From positions 156,761 through 220,760 of the forward strand of contig JAFGKD010000033.1 in NCBI GenBank assembly GCA_016928775.1: a stretch of DNA of 64,000 bases, given 5' to 3'. The translations under genes and the position numbers were made by a program. The stretch is from Candidatus Zhuqueibacterota bacterium. Its GTDB lineage: Bacteria > Zhuqueibacterota > Zhuqueibacteria > Residuimicrobiales > Krinioviventaceae. This document shows positions 45,455 to 53,859 of this stretch, piece after piece. The notes below the pieces were generated by a model. It had not been told where the DNA came from. It saw only the letters and a list, made by a program, of their open reading frames with translations, and did not search any database. Positions within the stretch are counted from its first letter, which is position 1, and each line of letters opens with the position of its first letter.

Positions 45455-46996
45455 ATGGGATCACTGAGCAGACGCGATTTTTTGAATGCTTCCGTCGCCA
45501 TTGGCAGTACTGCCGCCTTTGCTCGTTTTATTCCCGGTGTTTGGATTAAAGCGGCACATGCGACAACTGTCGGATTCTTTGAATCCGAGTTTGGCATAAC
45601 TGATGAGCTATGCCAAAAAGTACTGCAAAAGGCCTTGGCCAAAGGCGGTGACTTTGCTGACATTTATTTTGAGCATAATATTTCAAACTGGCTGAGTTTG
45701 GAAGACGGCAAAGTTGATCGGGCTTATGGCAGCATAGATCTCGGTGTTGGCATTCGAACCGTAAAAGGCGAGCAAACCGGCTACGGCTTTACGCAGGAGT
45801 TGACAGAGGAATCCATTTTAGCTGCGGCAGCGACAGCGGCAACAATCGCAGACAGTACCCCCATGGCTGCAGAGAAAGAATTTGTTCGGATTAAAACCGC
45901 AAATTACTATCCTCTTGAAACCTTGTTGTCGGATATTCCTCTTGACGTAAAGCTACCGTTGGTCAAACAAGTTAACGAGCGCTGTTTTGCACTCTCTGAT
46001 CTGATCATTAAGGTGAATGCGACGCTGCACGATCAGCAAAAGCGAATTATGATTGTCACGAGTGATGGCCTTAAAGCGGAAGATTTAATTCCACGTGACT
46101 ACCTGTCCGCGTCCGTTGTTGCTGAAAAAAATGGCAGACAGGAACGCGCCGGCTGGAATTATGGCGGCCGGCAAGAGTTCGCTTATTTCACACCAAAGAT
46201 TGTTGACAAGCTGGCAAAGCAGGTTGTGGATCGTGCCGCCATTCTTTTTTCTGCGGAACAGCCGCCAGCCGGCGAGATGCCGGTCGTACTTGGCCCGGGA
46301 GTGACAGGCATTCTGTTGCACGAGGCTATCGGCCATGGTATGGAGGCGGATTTTAATCGTAAAGGTATATCCACTTACTCAACGATGATTGGAAAAAAAG
46401 TCGCAGAGCCTTTTGTCAATATTGTCGATGAGGGGATTACACCTCACCAATTGGGTTCCATAAACATTGATGATGAAGGCATTCCCGGTCAAAAAACAAT
46501 GTTGGTCGAAAACGGCATTCTCACCAGCTACATGCACGATCGCATCTCTGCCACATATTATAAAGTTAAAGAGACGGGAAATGGTCGTCGTGAAAGTTAT
46601 CAGCACTATCCAATTCCACGCATGCGAAACACCTATATGTTGGCCGGCGATGCGACGCCTGATGATGTGATCAAATCCGTGAGCAAGGGCATTTATGTTG
46701 AAGATGTGAGCAATGGTCAGGTCAAGATTGGGGAGGGCGATTTTGCGTTTTATGTCTCGCAAGGGAAATTGATCGAAAACGGCACGCTCACCAAACCCAT
46801 CAAAGATATAAATATCATGGGAAATGGTCCCAAAATGCTTGAAAATGTTGTTATGATTGCCAATGATCTTGAGCTTTATGAAGGCGGCACCGGGGCGTGC
46901 GGCAAGGACGGACAGTCCATGCCGGTGTCATTCGGCTTGCCCACGTGCCTGGTGAAATCAATGACAGTTGGCGGCGTGCAAAAACAAGGAGCATAA
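45455..46996 (+). CDS. TldD-family metalloprotease with Tat signal
   Basis: 513 aa from the ATG at 45455 (GGAGG five nt upstream). The N-terminus LSRRDFLNASVAIGSTAAFA is a twin-arginine signal. The TldD zinc motif HEAIGHGMEADF (HExxxH) is present near residue 290, followed by 'GSINIDDEGIPGQKTMLVENGIL' and 'RHRESYQHYPIPRMRNTY'-type sequence. TldD/TldE form a heterodimeric protease in which TldD carries the metal. The Tat signal suggests an exported version, unlike the cytoplasmic E. coli enzyme. tldE follows after 2 nt. Confidence 0.88.
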   Translation: MGSLSRRDFLNASVAIGSTAAFARFIPGVWIKAAHATTVGFFESEFGITDELCQKVLQKALAKGGDFADIYFEHNISNWLSLEDGKVDRAYGSIDLGVGIRTVKGEQTGYGFTQELTEESILAAAATAATIADSTPMAAEKEFVRIKTANYYPLETLLSDIPLDVKLPLVKQVNERCFALSDLIIKVNATLHDQQKRIMIVTSDGLKAEDLIPRDYLSASVVAEKNGRQERAGWNYGGRQEFAYFTPKIVDKLAKQVVDRAAILFSAEQPPAGEMPVVLGPGVTGILLHEAIGHGMEADFNRKGISTYSTMIGKKVAEPFVNIVDEGITPHQLGSINIDDEGIPGQKTMLVENGILTSYMHDRISATYYKVKETGNGRRESYQHYPIPRMRNTYMLAGDATPDDVIKSVSKGIYVEDVSNGQVKIGEGDFAFYVSQGKLIENGTLTKPIKDINIMGNGPKMLENVVMIANDLELYEGGTGACGKDGQSMPVSFGLPTCLVKSMTVGGVQKQGA

Positions 46997-46998
46997 CG

Positions 46999-48321
46999 AT
47001 GAGCAAAGAAATGATGAATGTATGTGAATTTGTTTTGGACACAGCGCAAAAGGCCGGCGCTGATGAGTGCCGAGTCTCCTTTTCGAAACGCCGCTTTGTC
47101 GAAGTTCAATATAGAGAACACAAGCCCGAGACGGTCAAGGAGGCGACCACACAGGGACTTGGTGTGGATATCTATGTCAATGGTCGCTATTCTTCACAAA
47201 GTTCAGCGGATTTGCGAAAAGATGCGTTGAAAACATTTGTTATCAATGTGATTGAAACAGCAAAATTACTTGAAGAAGATCCTTACAGAAGCTTGCCCGA
47301 TCCAAAGTATTACCAGGGTCGCAAGAATATTGATTTGCAACTCTTTGATCCCGGCTATAAATCGATCACGCCGGAACGGCGTCATTCCATGGCCAAAGAA
47401 TTGGAAAATGCATGTTTTGCAGCAGGAGGTGATAAAGTTATTTCCGTCACGTCCCAGGTGTATGATGAATTTCAGGAAGAAACCACGCTCACGAGCAATG
47501 GTTTTTCGGGCCAAACAGAGTCCACAGTCACTTTTGCATTTGCCGAAATGACGGCGCAGGACAAGGGTGATCGGCGTCCGAATGGTTATGAGTATGCTAT
47601 TGAGCGGTCGATGAGTCAATTGCCCTCCTGCGAGGTTATTGGCAGAAAAGCCGCCGAAAGAACGCTGGAGCTGATGGACAGTGAAAAATTAAAAACTGAA
47701 ACACTGCCGATCATCATCGAAAATCGTGGAGCGGGCAGGGTGTTGAGTGGCTTTGTCTCTGCGATGAATGGTTGGGCGTTGCAGCAGAAACGCTCATTTT
47801 TGTTGGATAAAAAAGGTGAAAAAATGGGCAGTAAAGTGTTCACGCTCATCGATGATCCGTTTGTTATCGGAGGACTCGGCAGCCGTTTGTATGATGGTGA
47901 TGGATTTGCTACCCAAAAACGGATCATGGTGGAAAACGGCATTCTGAAAGACTATTATATCGATTGGTATCGCAGTCGCAAGCTTGCTGTTGAACCGACG
48001 ACCGGCGGTACGTCCAATTTGATTTTGCCACCAGGCAAACGGTCTGTGGAAGCAATCATGAAAGACCTCGGCCGGGGGATTCTCATTAACGGTTTTATCG
48101 GTGGAAATTCCAATTCGAATACCGGGGATTTTTCCGTTGGCATTACCGGCACGCTGTTTGAAAATGGCGAGCTGACCCAGGCGGTCGCTGAAATGAACAT
48201 CGCCGACAATCATCTCGAGTTTTGGAATAAATTAGCCGAAGCAGCGAACGACCCGTGGACCTACGGGAACTGGCATATGCCAAGTCTTGTATTCACGGAT
48301 GTTGTGGTGTCCGGCGTGTAA
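46999..48321 (+). CDS. TldE/PmbA-family protein, partner of TldD
   Basis: 440 aa from the ATG at 46999 with AAGGAG at good spacing; the open frame extends upstream but inside tldD. It shares the TldD/PmbA fold ('DECRVSFSKRRFVEVQYRE', 'GVDIYVNGRYSSQSSADLR', 'GFIGGNSNSNTGDFSVGITG'). It lacks the HExxxH motif, as expected for the non-catalytic TldE subunit. No signal peptide is seen, so it may be co-exported with TldD through the Tat system (hitchhiking) if the pair is periplasmic. That is an inference. Confidence 0.87.
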   Translation: MSKEMMNVCEFVLDTAQKAGADECRVSFSKRRFVEVQYREHKPETVKEATTQGLGVDIYVNGRYSSQSSADLRKDALKTFVINVIETAKLLEEDPYRSLPDPKYYQGRKNIDLQLFDPGYKSITPERRHSMAKELENACFAAGGDKVISVTSQVYDEFQEETTLTSNGFSGQTESTVTFAFAEMTAQDKGDRRPNGYEYAIERSMSQLPSCEVIGRKAAERTLELMDSEKLKTETLPIIIENRGAGRVLSGFVSAMNGWALQQKRSFLLDKKGEKMGSKVFTLIDDPFVIGGLGSRLYDGDGFATQKRIMVENGILKDYYIDWYRSRKLAVEPTTGGTSNLILPPGKRSVEAIMKDLGRGILINGFIGGNSNSNTGDFSVGITGTLFENGELTQAVAEMNIADNHLEFWNKLAEAANDPWTYGNWHMPSLVFTDVVVSGV

Positions 48322-48326
48322 ATGAC

Positions 48327-48354
48327 AAGCCGCCTCTTTATGGCGGCTTTTTTT
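48327..48354 (+). terminator. Rho-independent terminator after tldE
   Basis: AAGCCGCC, a 7-nt loop and GGCGGCTT form an 8-bp GC-rich stem followed by a T run. It begins 5 nt after the tldE stop codon. Confidence 0.85.
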
Positions 48355-48449
48355 ATTTTAGCCTGTTTTATTTCCATCGCCCCCAAAGTGGACTCAGGTA
48401 GCCTGGTGGATATAAAACCTTCCGTATCAAATGGTTTTAGTCTTTAAAA

Positions 48450-48480
48450 AAAGTATATTAAGGGCATCCAATGATGCCCT
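48450..48480 (-). terminator. Probable terminator of the 335-aa sorting-domain gene
   Basis: AGGGCATC, a 4-nt loop and GATGCCCT form a perfect 8-bp stem (48461-48480). Read on the minus strand it is followed, after about 8 nt, by a run of seven T. It lies 32 nt beyond the stop codon of the minus-strand gene at 48513. The remaining bases 48361-48449 hold nothing recognisable. Confidence 0.55.
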
Positions 48481-48512
48481 GTGTGTGTTAAACGTCCGCT
48501 ACGCAACAATCA

Positions 48513-49520
48513 TTAACGCAATAGCGTCATTTTTTTGCTTATGGATTGACTGTCGAGCGACAATGTGTAGATATAGACGCCGGACGCCAAACCAGAGGCG
48601 TCAAAAGTAAAGTAATACTCTCCAGCTTCCAATTGGCCATCTGCCAAAGAAGCGACAATACGGCCTCGAAGATCGGATACCGTTAACATAACAAAAGATG
48701 GCTGTTGAAGCGAAAAAGAGATGTTCGTTGATGGATTAAATGGATTCGGGTAGTTCTGCGCAAGGGCAAATTCCTTTGGCTGTTCAATATGCGAGTAAAC
48801 AGCCGAATCTTTATCCTTGTACAAACACCAGTTAATAGAGGCATCCCATAACTTCAAGCCTTCTTCGGTGAGGTAAGCAACGCCCACATCATTCCAGGCG
48901 CCAAAGTAACGGCGTTCGGCAGCTACGGTGGTATCGGCCAAAAGAGCACCTTTTTCATAGCAATAAATGGTGCCATTACATACAAGATTATCCTCTTCCC
49001 ATGGAACAAATTCCGTGATGATCGTTCCGTTTTCGTTTGGTACTCCCTGACCGCTTTGTATTTCGAGGTTGTCAGAAACGATGACTTCGCCTGACAAGCC
49101 TGCGGCCAAAAAGTGAGTTTCATCAAGAATGAGCATATCCCGGAAATATGCCTGATAAAATCGTAATGAATCAGTATCAAGAGTCATCCCCATATCATCC
49201 TGCGCATAGGGTTCGATCATAATGACCGGGACAGGTACATTTTTCATTTTGTCTGCAATCGTGCCCGATGAAACCGTCGAGGATACATACACAAATGCCA
49301 TTCCTTCAGCCCACGTGCTGTCCACAGTTTCATGATTGACAAGATCAACCGCAAAACCAAACACAGTTTCGAGTCGATCCAAAATCGCCTGATCGCCTTC
49401 ATTCAACACAGCATCATCCCCCACAACAAGAAGAACTGACGTCACATCTTCTTGCGCCCATGCACATCCAATGATCCCCAAAATGCACAGCAACGCGACT
49501 GGTAACATTTTTCTTTCCAT
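48513..49520 (-). CDS. Secreted protein with ThuA/flavodoxin-like domain and type IX-like sorting domain
   Basis: 335 aa. A signal peptide (VALLCILGIIGCAWAQ) follows a good AGGAGG ribosome site. Residues about 25-235 begin 'SVLLVVGDDAVLNEGDQAILDRLE' and include 'VYVSSTVSSGTIADKMKNVPVPVIMIEPYAQ', which looks like a class I amidotransferase-like alpha/beta fold without an obvious catalytic triad. The C-terminus is a sorting domain: 'FALAQNYPNPFNPSTNISF', 'LRGRIVASL', 'LASGVYIYTL'. The function of the front domain is unknown. It is probably monocistronic, with a promoter and a terminator of its own. Confidence 0.75.
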   Translation of the reverse strand: MERKMLPVALLCILGIIGCAWAQEDVTSVLLVVGDDAVLNEGDQAILDRLETVFGFAVDLVNHETVDSTWAEGMAFVYVSSTVSSGTIADKMKNVPVPVIMIEPYAQDDMGMTLDTDSLRFYQAYFRDMLILDETHFLAAGLSGEVIVSDNLEIQSGQGVPNENGTIITEFVPWEEDNLVCNGTIYCYEKGALLADTTVAAERRYFGAWNDVGVAYLTEEGLKLWDASINWCLYKDKDSAVYSHIEQPKEFALAQNYPNPFNPSTNISFSLQQPSFVMLTVSDLRGRIVASLADGQLEAGEYYFTFDASGLASGVYIYTLSLDSQSISKKMTLLR

Positions 49521-49578
49521 GATGCCTCCTGTTTGTTTGATAAAACGCCAAAATACCCCAATGATGGATTATAAAATT

Positions 49579-49606
49579 AAAATAAGAAATATTTTCATTC
49601 AGTCAA
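49579..49606 (-). promoter_or_regulatory. Possible promoter of the 335-aa sorting-domain gene
   Basis: Minus strand: TTGACT (49606-49601), 16-bp spacer, TATTTT (49584-49579), 59 nt before the start codon. The surrounding sequence is very AT-rich, so chance matches are possible. Confidence 0.4.
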
Positions 49607-49645
49607 TGAAAAAATGAGATGTTTCAACAAGCGATCATGCTCTAT

Positions 49646-50806
49646 TTAAAGTTTTATATCAAGCCAGACCAGCCGGTGATCCGAAGCTTTTTCCGCCAGC
49701 ATAAATCCTTGTGGATCAACTTGCAGGTCTGGCCAAAAAACACCACCGTCAATAACTTTGATGGCACGACTCGGCAAAAGATAATCGACACGCACGTGCT
49801 GACCATGTCCGAATTGTGCGGTCCCGGCCTTTTTTACTGTCGGATGACAATCTTTTTTATTACGGCGAAAAACAAATTCTTTTGGATCCTGAATTTTGGG
49901 ATAGTACAATAATTGGCCGATAGCTGTCTGGTTATCATAGGTCACAGAAGCATCCGGAGAAGCATTTAAATCACCGGCGATGATAAAAGAGTCATCCCGA
50001 GCAAATCCACCTGAGGAATTATTGTCGTCGTACAGGGCATGGTCGTTTTCAATATAATGTCGCCAAAATTTGATTTCGTCAAAATTGCGGCGACCGTTGC
50101 GATCCTCCGGTCCATCAAAAACAGGAGGTGTTGGATGCGATATAAAAAGATGAATCGTTTTGTCGTGTATCACAATCGGCACATCCCAATGGGATTTGCT
50201 CGAGAGACGGAAAATTGCCAGTTCCTCATCAGAGTAATAGCCGGGTGGGATATGATTGCCCGGCAAGTCCTTCCACAAAAACTTTTGAAAAGTGCGAACG
50301 TGAGTCGTATCGACACGATATTTTGATAAAAGCGCCATTGCGTATTGCCCGGGATATTGACCATAACCGAAGCAATCTTCGCCAAACGAACGCGTTTGCA
50401 GATCATCGGCATCAGCCATTTTGCCGTCGTTGTTGAAATCCAGACCCGATCGGATACCAGTGTTGCACGGAGCGGTGAAAATATAAGGATAGGTGATCGC
50501 AGCTTCACCCTGGTTTAGATAAGCATCCAGAAAGCGGCGAGCATTTTTGGTCAGATCTTCCGGAAAAGCGTAATCATGATCAATTTCGTTTATGACCAGA
50601 ATATCCGGTCTGATTCTCTGGATGATCGTTGCCGCTGCGAGCACCTGTGGGTCGCGTCCTGTTCCTTTTTCATCTATTGTACAGAGCTTTTGAGAGGATA
50701 ATTCCCATATGTTAAAAGTGCTAAAACGAATAATATGCTTTGATCGCTGATTGCAAGCAGTTATAATACAACTCAGCACGATAATCACCCATAATAGCTT
50801 ATTCAT
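49646..50806 (-). CDS. Endonuclease/exonuclease/phosphatase family lipoprotein
   Basis: 386 aa. A signal sequence ends in the lipobox IITAC at about residue 18. The EEP fold motifs appear in order: 'FSTFNIWELSS', 'PDILVINEIDHDYAF', 'FIAGDLNASPDAS' (written FIIAGDLNASPD), 'VRVDYLLPSRAIKVIDGGVFW' and 'ASDHRLVWLDIKL'. These give the Asn, Glu, Asp/Asn and Asp-His residues of a Mg-dependent phosphodiesterase. Substrate unknown; an exported lipoprotein could act on extracellular nucleic acid, phospholipid or phosphoesters. It is in the same orientation as its downstream neighbour but is separated by 125 bp. Confidence 0.85.
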   Translation of the reverse strand: MNKLLWVIIVLSCIITACNQRSKHIIRFSTFNIWELSSQKLCTIDEKGTGRDPQVLAAATIIQRIRPDILVINEIDHDYAFPEDLTKNARRFLDAYLNQGEAAITYPYIFTAPCNTGIRSGLDFNNDGKMADADDLQTRSFGEDCFGYGQYPGQYAMALLSKYRVDTTHVRTFQKFLWKDLPGNHIPPGYYSDEELAIFRLSSKSHWDVPIVIHDKTIHLFISHPTPPVFDGPEDRNGRRNFDEIKFWRHYIENDHALYDDNNSSGGFARDDSFIIAGDLNASPDASVTYDNQTAIGQLLYYPKIQDPKEFVFRRNKKDCHPTVKKAGTAQFGHGQHVRVDYLLPSRAIKVIDGGVFWPDLQVDPQGFMLAEKASDHRLVWLDIKL

Positions 50807-50915
50807 TACATTTTCTCATGGTAAGGTATGAATATTTTGCTTACAATATAAATATTTTTCATATAGCAGTGCCATTTTTTTATTATGGCGTTTTTTTACT
50901 GTTTTGAGTCAATAA

Positions 50916-50933
50916 ATTACAATAACTTGTAAT
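50916..50933. repeat. Perfect inverted repeat upstream of the DUF3160 gene
   Basis: ATTACAA, a 4-nt spacer and TTGTAAT. It lies about 80 bp before the DUF3160 start in a 204-bp AT-rich divergent gap (50807-51010). It has the size of an operator, but nothing identifies a binding protein. Confidence 0.4.
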
Positions 50934-51010
50934 CATATATTTTACAGAACTCTGGCATATATTTTGTTTGTTCTTTAACTTTGGAGACAAAAATAGTATG
51001 GAGGAGAATC

Positions 51011-53584
51011 ATGCGTAAAGTTACACTTTTTTTCGTTTTTTTACCTGCCGTGCTGTTATCACAGTCAAATTTTAGCGCTGCGGCGTATGAACAATTTTTA
51101 AAAGAAAATGCCAACAAGACCGCGCAGCAAATCATTACGCAATATGAACCGGATGCACCCTATTATAATGATCGAACCGACGCGCTTCTGATCAATGATT
51201 ACGCCTATTTGGATTCCATAGAAATCAAGTACGGTCTCACAAAAGACGAAAGTGCCAAATTGGAGAAAAATCATTTTGTCGTCAGCGAACGGCTTTCATT
51301 TGATTGTTTTGGTCGTGCCATGCACGATATTTATCAAAAGGATCTGCCCGTACTGGTAACCAGCGATGCCATTCTTTATGCCCTGCATTTTTCATATGAT
51401 CGTATCCTCTTTGATATTGAACGCACATTGTTGGAAAAAAAGCTTGCACGCGTTCTCGATGCACTTTATGAGAATCTACCTGCTCTCGCAACAACATATG
51501 CCGATTATTCCGAATTATCTGTCTCGATTGAGGATGTTGATATTTATATCACATTAGCCAAATCGTTATTAGATGATCGCCTTTTGCCACCCCACATTGC
51601 TGAAAAAGATGTGGTCGACGACTTGTGGAATGCAATAGCCAGTGAGCAGATGACCTTTATGCCGCTTTTTTCGGAACGTTTTCGAAGACTGGATTTCAGC
51701 CAGTTTACCGTACGCGGACATTATACGAATGAATTTTGGGACATAAATGGCAAAAGAACCCTGGGCAACTATTTTAAAGCCATGATGTGGCTGGGTCGTA
51801 TGGATTTTTATCTTACGCCTCCCCCTGTTGGTCCGGATGAAAGGCCCTGGAGTCGCGATGAAATTCGTCGGATGATGGTCGGGGCGCTGTTGTTGAACGA
51901 GTTGCTCGACTTGGCCGGTGTTCGTGCGGAATTGAATGAGATCGATGATATCATCACCTTTATGGTGGGGGAAAGTGATAATTTAACCCCGACCGAATTA
52001 TCTGAGGTTGTGGCGAACCTGGGCATAACACCGTTAGCCGTCTTTGATGAGAGTATTTACGATCTTTTGCAGGCCGAGTTGGTGTCCAATGTGATTTATG
52101 GCCAGCGGATCATGTCGGCGTTTTTTATTGTCGATCCATATTCCAACAAGCCGGATGAGCTGCCGGTCTCTTTTCGTCTGAGCGGGCAACGGTTCATCAT
52201 CGACTCGTATATCCTGGCGAATGTGGTATACGATCGTATCATCTTCAACAACATAAAAGTCTGGCGGCCTATGCCTGATCCATTGGATGCGATGTTTGTG
52301 CTTGGCAATGATAATGCGCTGCCCCTGCTAAAAGACCAAATTGAAGAATACAAATACGCCTCACAACTTGAAGCGCTGCGCTATCTCGTCGATGCCTATG
52401 ATCAGGATTTTTGGGATAATTCGCTGTACAATGTTTGGCTGCAAGGTATACGATCTCTGAATCCATCTGAAATGGCAACCAATGTACCATACTTTATGAA
52501 AACCGTCGCCTGGCAGCAGCAAAAACTCAATACCCAGCTTTCATCCTGGACGCAGCTACGGCATGACAATTTGCTCTATGCCAAACAATCCTATACTGGT
52601 GGAACGTCTTGTTCCTATCCGCATTCCTTTATTGAGCCTTATCCGAAGCTTTTCCAAAGCATTGCAACATTTGCCGAAAAAGCACAAGACCAATTGCTGC
52701 CTTTGCTTGGGGATAACTTTTGGGAAACCTACCTGCTCAAACAGTATTTCCCCAAACTGAAAGATGTTATGCTCAAGCTCAAAGCGTTAGCTGAAAAAGA
52801 AAGTGCCGGAGAGCTTTTTACCGAAGAGGAGAGAGAGTGGTTGAAAAGAATGCTGTTCATAGACGGCATGAGCGGAGCGCCGCCGTTTTCCGGATGGTAC
52901 GCCGATTTGTTCTATCATCTCGAACAAACGCCCGACGGACAGTATGAAGGACACGATTATCTTGTGGCGGATGTACATACGCAGCCGACCGACAGAGGTG
53001 GTTTTGTTGTGGGACGGGTACTGCATGTTGGCGTCGGAGAGGTGAATATGGGAATATTTTTGGCATCATCGCCATCCATGAACTATCAGAATATGGCTTA
53101 CGTTGGTCCGGTGATGTCCTATTATGAAAAGATTACCGAAAATTTCAAACGACACACGGACGAGGAATGGGCCGAGCTGGTACAAGAAAAAAAGCTTCCC
53201 GAGCGCCCCGTTTGGGTGAATATTTATCTCACGGATGAAAAAGGCAACGCGCGCGCAGCGGGACCAGAGCTGCCGGGCGTACAGTTTGTTGCGACCAATG
53301 TTGATAATGTCATCACACCATTACAAATCGCCCTGCGGCCAAATTATCCAAATCCGTTCAATCCCAGCACAATGCTGACCTATATTTTATCATCAAACGC
53401 GCGCGCCAAAATTTTGATTTATAATTCGCTGGGACAGGAAATTGCAGTGCTGGTTGATCGTCAGCATGAACCAGGTGAATATACAGTGGAATGGAACGGT
53501 CAGGATTTTCCATCAGGACTCTATTTTGCCAAAATGTATGCCGGTGAATTGCAAAAAACCGTCAAGATGATGTTGATCAAATAA
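51011..53584 (+). CDS. DUF3160 exported protein with type IX-like sorting domain
   Basis: 857 aa from the ATG at 51011, which follows GGAGGAG. A signal peptide (KVTLFFVFLPAVLLSQ) is followed by a helical DUF3160 domain. Marked segments are 'FHDIYQK'-like 'AMHDIYQKDLPVLVTSDAILYALHFSYDRI', 'LGNYFKAMMWLGRMDFYL', 'VVYDRIIFNNIKVWRPMPDPLDAMFVLGND', 'RHDNLLYAKQSYTGGTSC' and 'VADVHTQPTDRGG'. The C-terminal sorting domain has 'RPNYPNPFNPSTML' and 'FPSGLYFAKM'. DUF3160 proteins are secreted proteins of unknown function. The gene stands alone between an operator-like repeat and a REP-like element. Confidence 0.85.
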   Translation: MRKVTLFFVFLPAVLLSQSNFSAAAYEQFLKENANKTAQQIITQYEPDAPYYNDRTDALLINDYAYLDSIEIKYGLTKDESAKLEKNHFVVSERLSFDCFGRAMHDIYQKDLPVLVTSDAILYALHFSYDRILFDIERTLLEKKLARVLDALYENLPALATTYADYSELSVSIEDVDIYITLAKSLLDDRLLPPHIAEKDVVDDLWNAIASEQMTFMPLFSERFRRLDFSQFTVRGHYTNEFWDINGKRTLGNYFKAMMWLGRMDFYLTPPPVGPDERPWSRDEIRRMMVGALLLNELLDLAGVRAELNEIDDIITFMVGESDNLTPTELSEVVANLGITPLAVFDESIYDLLQAELVSNVIYGQRIMSAFFIVDPYSNKPDELPVSFRLSGQRFIIDSYILANVVYDRIIFNNIKVWRPMPDPLDAMFVLGNDNALPLLKDQIEEYKYASQLEALRYLVDAYDQDFWDNSLYNVWLQGIRSLNPSEMATNVPYFMKTVAWQQQKLNTQLSSWTQLRHDNLLYAKQSYTGGTSCSYPHSFIEPYPKLFQSIATFAEKAQDQLLPLLGDNFWETYLLKQYFPKLKDVMLKLKALAEKESAGELFTEEEREWLKRMLFIDGMSGAPPFSGWYADLFYHLEQTPDGQYEGHDYLVADVHTQPTDRGGFVVGRVLHVGVGEVNMGIFLASSPSMNYQNMAYVGPVMSYYEKITENFKRHTDEEWAELVQEKKLPERPVWVNIYLTDEKGNARAAGPELPGVQFVATNVDNVITPLQIALRPNYPNPFNPSTMLTYILSSNARAKILIYNSLGQEIAVLVDRQHEPGEYTVEWNGQDFPSGLYFAKMYAGELQKTVKMMLIK

Positions 53585-53605
53585 GGCCATAAAACCTGGT
53601 GAGGC

Positions 53606-53725
53606 GGCGCCAAAAGCTTCCTGACGAGTTATAGACGCGAGTCGCACGAGCGTAGATTTGGCAGAATTCCAGGCTCCTCGTTCCAGCGCCGAGCATTGAA
53701 CGAGGAGCCTGGACCTTCGATACAC
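53606..53725. repeat. REP-like palindromic repeat element
   Basis: A GC-rich island in an AT-rich gap holds a perfect 15-bp inverted repeat: CCAGGCTCCTCGTTC at 53669-53683 and its complement at 53698-53712, with a 14-nt loop. The flanking sequence (GGCGGCGCCAAAAGC and a GCGAGTCGCACGAGCG block) is unlike the genes around it. Such 'error ORF' repeats ending in GGAACGAGGAGCCTGG are typical of dispersed REP/MITE-like elements in many environmental bacteria. No second copy was noticed in this window. The rest of 53585-53859 holds only the next gene's ribosome site. Confidence 0.6.
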
Positions 53726-53859
53726 TTTACTCCTTGATAATTCCTTTGTTGTCATGCTCCTGCCTGAACATGGACCAATGAAAAAGTCCTTGCGACACAT
53801 TGATGTATTATGTATTTTGAATTCAGATTTTTGGTCGTAAGAGTGTAAAGGAAATGACT

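Noticed and set aside
53513..53800. Minus-strand 95-aa ORF over the 3' end of DUF3160 and the REP-like repeat
   Set aside because: It reads through the palindrome and into the complement of a real gene; typical spurious ORF of this repeat class.
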